Shown: positions 63,001-64,000 of the stretch, piece after piece
How positions within the stretch are numbered: the stretch's first letter is position 1
Layout of the letters: every line of letters begins with the position of its first letter
The notes under the pieces: model-generated
What the model saw: the letters and a program-made list of their open reading frames with translations, nothing else
The model's database searches: none
What the model was told of the DNA's origin: nothing
Program-made: the position numbers and the translations under genes
From: M3007 sp031373665
GTDB lineage: Bacteria > Bacteroidota > Bacteroidia > Chitinophagales > Saprospiraceae
Length of the DNA stretch: 64,000 nt
Direction of reading: 5' to 3'
Assembly (NCBI GenBank): GCA_031373665.1
Contig: JANMMZ010000107.1
Coordinates: forward strand, 1-64,000

Positions 63001-64000
63001 GTACCGCTTCTACTTCGGTTACGATTACACAACCAATGTTGGCAATCACTGCCACCACTACAGGAACCAATCCTTTGTGTAATGGTGCTTCAAATGGTAC
63101 TGCCACCGTGTCACCAGTTGGTGGCGTGACACCTTATACTTATCTATGGTCTAATGGTCAAACTATTGCCACATCAACAGGCATGACCGCTGGTTCTTAT
63201 GTGGTAACTGTGACAGATGCCAATTTATGCCAAACCGTAACAACTATTGTTTTGGTCAATCCGCCATTGGTTACAGCCGCCATTTCAAATTCGACACCCA
63301 TTGTTTGTTTTAATGGAAATACAGGCGCTGCTACAATCACCGCAGGTGGCGGCACACCTGCATATACCTATATCTGGCAAAACTCGGCCAATGCAACGAT
63401 AAGTACTTCGCCTACTGCAAGTGGTTTGACCGCAGGTACTTACCGGGTAACTGTGACAGACCTCAATGGCTGTACAGCCAGCACTTCTATTACATTTACG
63501 CAGCCAACAGTGATAGTAGCCAATATCGTCAGCACCACCAATGTAAGCTGCTTTGGTGGAAATAATGGTACAGCCACAGCAGGAGCAAGCGGTGGTACGG
63601 CACCCTATTCTTTCACATGGCCCGGCATGGTTTCGGGCGCATTGCGCACTGGACTTACAGCAGGATCGTACATCGTGACGGTGACTGATATGAATGGTTG
63701 TATAGGTACGGCCACGGCTGTCATTACTGAACCACTTTCTTTACCCTCCATTTCGGGTTCATCCGTAGTGAATGTGGCTTGTTTTGGAAATGCTTCGGGT
63801 TCAATTGACATCACGCCAATGGGTGGAACACCGCCTTACAGTTACGATTGGTCGGCGCCTGCACAAGACGTGCAAGACCCCAATAACCTGTCAGCAGGTA
63901 CTTATACAGTTGTGATAACTGATGCCAATGGGTGTACCTATCAGCAAACATTTACTATCATACAACCGACGACACCAGTTTCGGCTACTACCACCAAACT
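54042..64000 (+). CDS. Giant SprB-repeat surface adhesin (3' end outside window)
   Basis: At least 3319 codons, open to the window edge with the phase unchanged from the ATG at 54042 to the last base. A signal peptide (FRSVSTICVLVGLSSVQVFS) is followed by about 1540 residues of Cys-containing beta-sandwich modules of the DUF11/conserved-repeat type (CGNAVVDVTFTNNGTGPAVA, CENFTFDIKINSSQQGDIRN), then PKD/Ig-like modules at nt about 58680-59780 (VCENDPLGSGIGTFTLTNAN). From nt about 59790 there are 18 SprB repeats of about 78 residues, each ending like GTYTVTVTDxNGC. The C-terminal sorting domain must lie downstream; by analogy with the protein at 18621-23537 it is probably type B. Expected to be exported by T9SS and carried on the cell surface for gliding or attachment. 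Confidence 0.92.
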   Translation, partial: MSFKSTSFNLRLSTIFRSVSTICVLVGLSSVQVFSQANIIDPNAANTPDISKCSGETELSALIQFISTGGNPAATTVTMPTGVEYIPGSVMMVSQTGGLAVAYASGPVNAPVFNITAGDGTINGGNEIRIKWRVKANCTTPTGTLDFPISVNFNGTSTGEVTADIIDADLNMTVHPIATASIGTPVTVPIVIQNGGLGVTDNITFKITESGMVTSAVTVGGFPATLISTMGTMKTYQVPVAALPGGSLNNPESITVLRTVTLTSCTFSSSYEANWGCNGMSCQMPSLTGPGEFVLATGAPNLNVTSTIVSNSNTCGNAVVDVTFTNNGTGPAVAAAAFNNAFKFGMNSLTGWSSSSYMAVSVTRGGNAVTFTGGMSGTPITVNGSQFSSAATGGMSDLDLDGQFDDIPQGSSVTFQITLKYTCPTGCTAASDMAALIAGAMYTDQCGMMFSASAPTAFNFVNTGGGSEAFFPSTVANGAKFNVTVCVQRTFSGGNCPTNSFALNIVLPPDVMATGVGNINGSAATVTTSGGVATVTGTYSGSTTCFTVQLMYVCGGGPLNFSYEALYTCDATCSCVQKWGCGNFTILGGGCGPCPNGGLTSTTSTIRRTTLGFTDHNGTTIVNPAAIPASNLLKGMPCDEFKFTLNGTMNGGTGNAAAFNNGFLEFSYDQLAGANLLQYIAAGSTFDYFDQSTGITTTGIALPAPTETVIGGRHVFIFNFNSFIQSLPGGQIRFDDRIVACPKFRVLNNSGLTVTPTRPNNARVEYFNLASSAGNPLPGGDSRFNCDYNIPEFYLHNPMVIPNPVAGARMGCGTYQVSGAINHQLTVQNDEYPMEIRPLFEVNSVKVTILNGDTYDPSVTPTLMVFGSTDDPWYMGTFNLPAPTISGNMLTWTNPTGAGTWPIHDMAGSNQGITGYQIKFGLKNSGCANTADGTLLTVWNYNRFAYGPAACQVPVTAPTQTGTVTGGAPIFSLMNLTGSINATKQIECFQVKIQNTTSGNPAGYVWLALEDNLSDMDVVSVKDLSTNTTLPLLSYTNGKWVKISATWPGGSSRTLEVCVKYNNCTSNTLSIKQGWDCNAYPTNPTTYPCTVVILQTTLNIIPRESAIQGDFIATSPLPASMCENFTFDIKINSSQQGDIRNPRVKITLPNGMLLIPPVQIEYPLNSGNWQNATPTISGQMLEVALTNHTLINDSLPGTVNANVAMFPLGEDRQARVRITVRTTCDFFSGDKITFQPSAESSCGGTANGSGTEFKSPRIRILGAEPTYEGTFSLNFGTNNVIEGCGPKNIDVTVQLADLNGMDGLNALTGAADTIYISLPTVFDYVSGSFICTTVPTANCPVFVSSTVIGGRNVLKFKLPPGLIIPNGGVVPIKFRIQAQPEADIACTIEDKITGRIIAVYNNIACPNPPPATICPKITALAGEGETPLTLKKRQFTFENPAIACNANGTFNYTIPVRLQNIALAAGETVQVEIYCLDANGNVTGAPVRILDIVGAKAIGSLTTFTGTFGGCDAVNGVKVVIPTTTFSGTFQCQCGMPMFTYKNLSKCPTVTVSANDYDICANETVTVTAVPMNGANAGTWTTLGTGTFANPTALTTVYTPSTADKTAGLVTLKFTTNDLTGTCIPAVATTTITIRALPAVVNSMLTVCANSGSTNGTFTLTNANSLVDPVGGNIISYHATQANANTGVSPLTSPYTAANNAVIYARVRNPITGCVNTATVTLKVNPLPTANPATLAVCENDPLGSGIGTFTLTNANTTVNSGAGITITYHNNLADAQAGANALPGIINSPSSTKYARVVNTATGCFNTSLITLTVRPRPRAYAAVLEECPISFDGLTAMFTLSEANIQATGGVAGLTVSYHANLLDAQQNTNPLPTTYTSVTNNIWVRVQDANGCYSTDIVQLVVLENPAIDATATQLTCFGLNNGTATVAINSGPTPYTYDWSNDGSENPDNDAATITMLGAGVYNITVTDGNGCTATDFVTINPAPAAITITLNSVLHVACRNELTGAIFITVTGGTPTYNYNWSAPAPDVEDPNNLAAGTYTVTVTDSNGCTSTSSVIINQPATVLTATTIVNSTPTACNAANGSATVTPSGGVPGYTYLWSNGQTVPNATNLGPGSYVVTITDANGCTKVATAVIPFASAPVVIIGSFTNVLCAGGNTGTAQAMVQAGTGTAPFSFSWSNGQTGPNATGLTAGTYGVTVTDGTGCTGQTSVTIIQPTPVNVVVLNTNNVTCNGFNDGTTTVFATGGTPGIGYSYLWSNGQNGPTATNLAPGTYTVTVTDVNGCSRTTTATITQPTPIVPTIVAPVINVSCFGGNNGAINLSVSGGTPNYDYNWSGNAPDVEDPTGLTAGTYTVTVIDANGCTATISQIITQPAGILTATISASTNASCSGTPTGSATVTAAGGTTAYTYLWSNGQNTATATGLAAGSYVVTVTDMNGCTALATVNIVNPALLQGNIVSTTNVSCNGLANGSTTAGATGGTAPYSYEFRNAGNTVIQAASASPTILNLAPGTYSVVVTDMNGCTSQVPFVITQPTLVVASITATTPASCNGGTNGTATANASGGTPGYMFAWPGGFNGPIRTGLAAGSYVVTATDANGCQSTATAVITQPVAPILITTDLITNVLCIGNATGAIQISVSGGTPNYNYNWSSPAPDVEDPNGLSAGTYNLTVTDNNGCTNTTSVVISQPATAVSATISNIVNAQCTGTGTGEATVNPAGGTPGYAFAWSNGQTSQTATGLAAGSYVVTVTDANGCTTLATAVITNPANLNIAPVTVNNVDCSGELTGGATVLATGGTPMYIYEWVNMTFGPVLSGVGPGNYGVTVTDNNGCEAVTSVTITEPTPVIANIQSTTPVSCNGVDDGTATASASGGVGPYTYEWPDGIFMQTLTGLAPGMYTVTVRDNNNCSTTATATIPAAPTVLSVAVTSQTNVLCFGGNNGLVNITVIGGTPNYNYNWSGSTPDVEDPSGLSAGTYTVTITDANGCTASTSVTITQPMLAITATTTGTNPLCNGASNGTATVSPVGGVTPYTYLWSNGQTIATSTGMTAGSYVVTVTDANLCQTVTTIVLVNPPLVTAAISNSTPIVCFNGNTGAATITAGGGTPAYTYIWQNSANATISTSPTASGLTAGTYRVTVTDLNGCTASTSITFTQPTVIVANIVSTTNVSCFGGNNGTATAGASGGTAPYSFTWPGMVSGALRTGLTAGSYIVTVTDMNGCIGTATAVITEPLSLPSISGSSVVNVACFGNASGSIDITPMGGTPPYSYDWSAPAQDVQDPNNLSAGTYTVVITDANGCTYQQTFTIIQPTTPVSATTTK
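59790..64000 (+). repeat. SprB repeat array with four-unit higher-order period
   Basis: 18 repeats of 225-245 bp. One unit type, with YNYNW and DVEDP and a small variant set, recurs at codon positions 60105, 61038, 61983, 62904 and 63837: spacings 933, 945, 921 and 933 bp, which is four repeats (about 311 codons). Neighbouring units keep their order within each block, for example a YxWSNGQ unit always follows the DVEDP unit. Confidence 0.9.

Noticed and set aside
54197..63814. Many frames of 60-150 codons on both strands inside the giant adhesin
   Set aside because: They follow the repeat period, are Cys/His/Trp- or Pro/Val-rich in step with the codons of the main frame, and lack promoters; the main frame is continuous throughout.
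59790..64000. Regularly spaced repeats suggesting a CRISPR-like array
   Set aside because: The repeats are 225-245 bp, diverged, in-frame coding units of one protein; there are no short identical repeats or unique spacers.

Overview
This window comes from a gliding or surface-attached member of the Bacteroidota, most likely the Saprospiria (Haliscomenobacter/Lewinella/Saprospiraceae-like); the class is inferred. The phylum evidence is direct. Several proteins end in type IX secretion system (T9SS) sorting domains. There are gliding lipoproteins GldB and GldD, a PorP/SprF-type outer-membrane protein and two SprB-repeat adhesins. Start codons lack clear Shine-Dalgarno sequences, and many genes carry the Bacteroidota -7 promoter element TAnnTTTG a short way upstream of the start.

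Layout. 1-1781: the 3' part of a multidomain protein with an effector-associated domain, a trypsin-like protease and a TIR-like domain. This is the architecture of NTPase/EAD biological-conflict systems and the best candidate here for an unusual system; its N-terminus lies outside the window. 1801-3660 and 11109-13097: two TMTC-like membrane glycosyltransferase/TPR proteins. 3661-4415: palindromes, the 5' stub of an IS256-like transposase and an orphaned T9SS sorting domain that duplicates the 3' end of the next gene (4416-6026). 6078-8670: a pappalysin-like lipoprotein and an amidohydrolase homologue lacking its HxH motif. 8773-15311: a trans-sulfuration PLP enzyme, a ROK sugar kinase, a TMTC-like protein, a family 5 solute-binding protein and a DUF3127 protein with an SSB-like tail. 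15420-16787: pheS and a DUF4286 gene. 17449-24390: an adhesin operon (cohesin/T9SS protein, 1638-residue SprB-repeat protein with type B sorting domain, PorP/SprF).

24614-27473: a BatD-like protein, an outer-membrane barrel and gldB. 27510-29274: a DksA/TraR-family regulator and class II fructose-bisphosphate aldolase. 29562-35070: rimP-nusA-infB-csp, the transcription/translation operon, with a candidate attenuator in the rimP leader and a second promoter before infB. 35175-44458: a T9SS cargo protein; a run of efflux adaptor, PNPOx-like protein and dipeptidyl peptidase IV; a radical SAM/SPASM enzyme; an HU-CCDC81/SPOR protein translationally coupled to methylmalonyl-CoA epimerase; and an NrtR-like Nudix regulator. 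44522-53641: an SH3 protein, dprA, an outer-membrane protein with gldD, an EF-G-like GTPase, another T9SS cargo, a family 2 glycosyltransferase and a rhomboid protease.

54042-64000: the first 3319 codons of a giant secreted adhesin, still open at the window edge. Its last 4.2 kb hold 18 SprB repeats arranged as a four-repeat higher-order unit of about 933 bp.

The common theme is cell-surface export and gliding: T9SS cargo, their outer-membrane partner and Gld lipoproteins are scattered among ordinary housekeeping operons. No rRNA, tRNA or CRISPR array was recognised.
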